A stretch of DNA of 12,793 bases from Faecalicoccus sp. (GTDB lineage: Bacteria; Bacillota_I; Bacilli_A; Erysipelotrichales; Erysipelotrichaceae), in contig JAGAWH010000171.1 of NCBI GenBank assembly GCA_017941505.1, positions 1-12,793 on the forward strand. Reading direction: 5' to 3'. Within the stretch, counting starts at the first letter, position 1, and each line of letters begins with the position of its first letter. The notes below the pieces were generated by a model. It worked only from the letters and a program-made list of their open reading frames with translations. It had not been told where the DNA came from and searched no databases. The position numbers were made by a program, and so were the translations under genes. Below, in pieces: positions 12,621-12,793 of the stretch.

Positions 12621-12643
12621 TCAAAATCACAGCTGAATTTTGA
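12621..12643. repeat. 23-bp dyad with a palindromic centre
   Basis: TCAAAAT (12621-12627) and its exact inverse ATTTTGA (12637-12643) flank a 9-base centre containing CAGCTG. It is in the gene-free stretch between the RHH terminator and the IS end (12570-12658), where I see no ORF. It could be an operator or recombination site; no function is shown. Confidence 0.4.
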
Positions 12644-12693
12644 TTTCCCTTAAAAAAAGGGGCTGTTTCAGTTAAAATTGTAGACAGTCAATA

Positions 12694-12732
12694 AAAAAGG
12701 CGGGAACGCTAATGAAAGCGACCCGTCTTTTT
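12694..12732 (+). terminator. Terminator-like hairpin in the IS leader
   Basis: AAAAAGGCGGG (12694-12704) pairs with CCCGTCTTTTT (12722-12732), one G-T pair, enclosing a second stem CGCT/AGCG. It lies just before the putative transposase start and would stop transcription entering the element from the left. Confidence 0.6.
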
Positions 12733-12746
12733 AGTATCATTAGAGT

Positions 12747-12793
12747 ATGAAAAACACAACTAATCCAAGCCCTAACGAACGAACATATTATAA
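12747..12793 (+). CDS. Start of a putative transposase (3' partial)
   Basis: ATG at 12747 opens MKNTTNPSPNERTYY and runs off the window. The upstream AGAG is a weak ribosome-binding site at 2-3 bases. The call rests on its position inside a probable IS end; 15 codons are not enough to name the family. Confidence 0.4.
   Translation, partial: MKNTTNPSPNERTYY

Larger units (their letters stand above)
12659..12793 (+). mobile_element. Probable left end of an insertion sequence (continues beyond the window)
   Basis: The run GGGGCTGTTTCAGTT at 12659 has the form of a terminal inverted repeat and resembles IS1182-type ends (GGGGCTGTCTCAA, from memory). It is followed by a leader hairpin and a short ORF start that leaves the window. 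The boundary at 12659 and the family are tentative, since the other end is not visible. Confidence 0.45.

Noticed and set aside
12430..12645. Minus-strand open frame without ATG running across the RHH gene and its terminator
   Set aside because: No start codon with a ribosome-binding site; a TAA closes it next to the IS end; it is antisense to a better-supported gene.
1..12793. CRISPR arrays, riboswitches, rRNA
   Set aside because: No spaced repeat array, no recognisable riboswitch leader and no rRNA sequence found on reading both strands.

Overview
The window looks like a chromosomal segment of a low-to-moderate GC Gram-positive bacterium (Bacillota). Shine-Dalgarno sites are strong (AGGAGG, GGAGG, AAAGGAG), genes sit close together, intrinsic terminators are frequent, and the two-gene KtrA/KtrB-type potassium system is typical of that phylum. 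I lean towards an Erysipelotrichia- or Clostridia-like commensal, but the sequence alone does not fix the genus. Almost all large genes are on the minus strand; the plus strand carries a partial gene at the left edge, a tRNA, and a short accessory stretch at the right edge.

Layout. 1-626 (+): the 3' end of a coiled-coil protein of unknown function. 677-1090 (-): a tandem ACT-domain protein, convergent with the first gene; both have compact terminators that contain their stop codons. 1164-5983 (-): a potassium-homeostasis operon read right to left as ktrB, ktrA, a 36-codon membrane micro-ORF, a shortened kdpD, and kdpE. 6150-9232 (-): a methyltransferase followed by a helicase with a restriction-nuclease-like N-terminal domain, joined by a TAATG stop/start overlap. 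9290-11693 (-): a split FHA-ABC ATPase and its ABC-2 permease. 11775-11847 (+): a tRNA-Thr(CGT)-like gene with an odd anticodon loop. 12023-12569 (+): a mini-operon of two tiny hydrophobic proteins (the first with a frame break) and a ribbon-helix-helix protein. 12659-12793 (+): what looks like the left end of an insertion sequence with the first codons of its transposase.

How the genes work together. KtrB is the membrane K+-translocating subunit and KtrA its nucleotide-gated cytosolic RCK ring. The KdpD-like kinase lacks the usual N-terminal KdpD domain but keeps a Usp domain with a good match to the reported c-di-AMP-binding motif, so it and KdpE probably control this Ktr operon; there is no kdpFABC in the window. 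Three phased direct repeats at 6035-6075, next to the presumed ktrB promoter, are the natural candidate for the KdpE operator. The micro-ORF between ktrA and kdpD has a near-ideal ribosome-binding site and is the best candidate for an undescribed component. The nuclease-helicase/methyltransferase pair resembles DNA-targeting or defence modules, but its function is not shown by the sequence. The FHA-ABC/permease pair is organised like a split version of mycobacterial Rv1747. The right end (tRNA, tiny membrane proteins, RHH protein, IS end) has the character of a mobile-element boundary.
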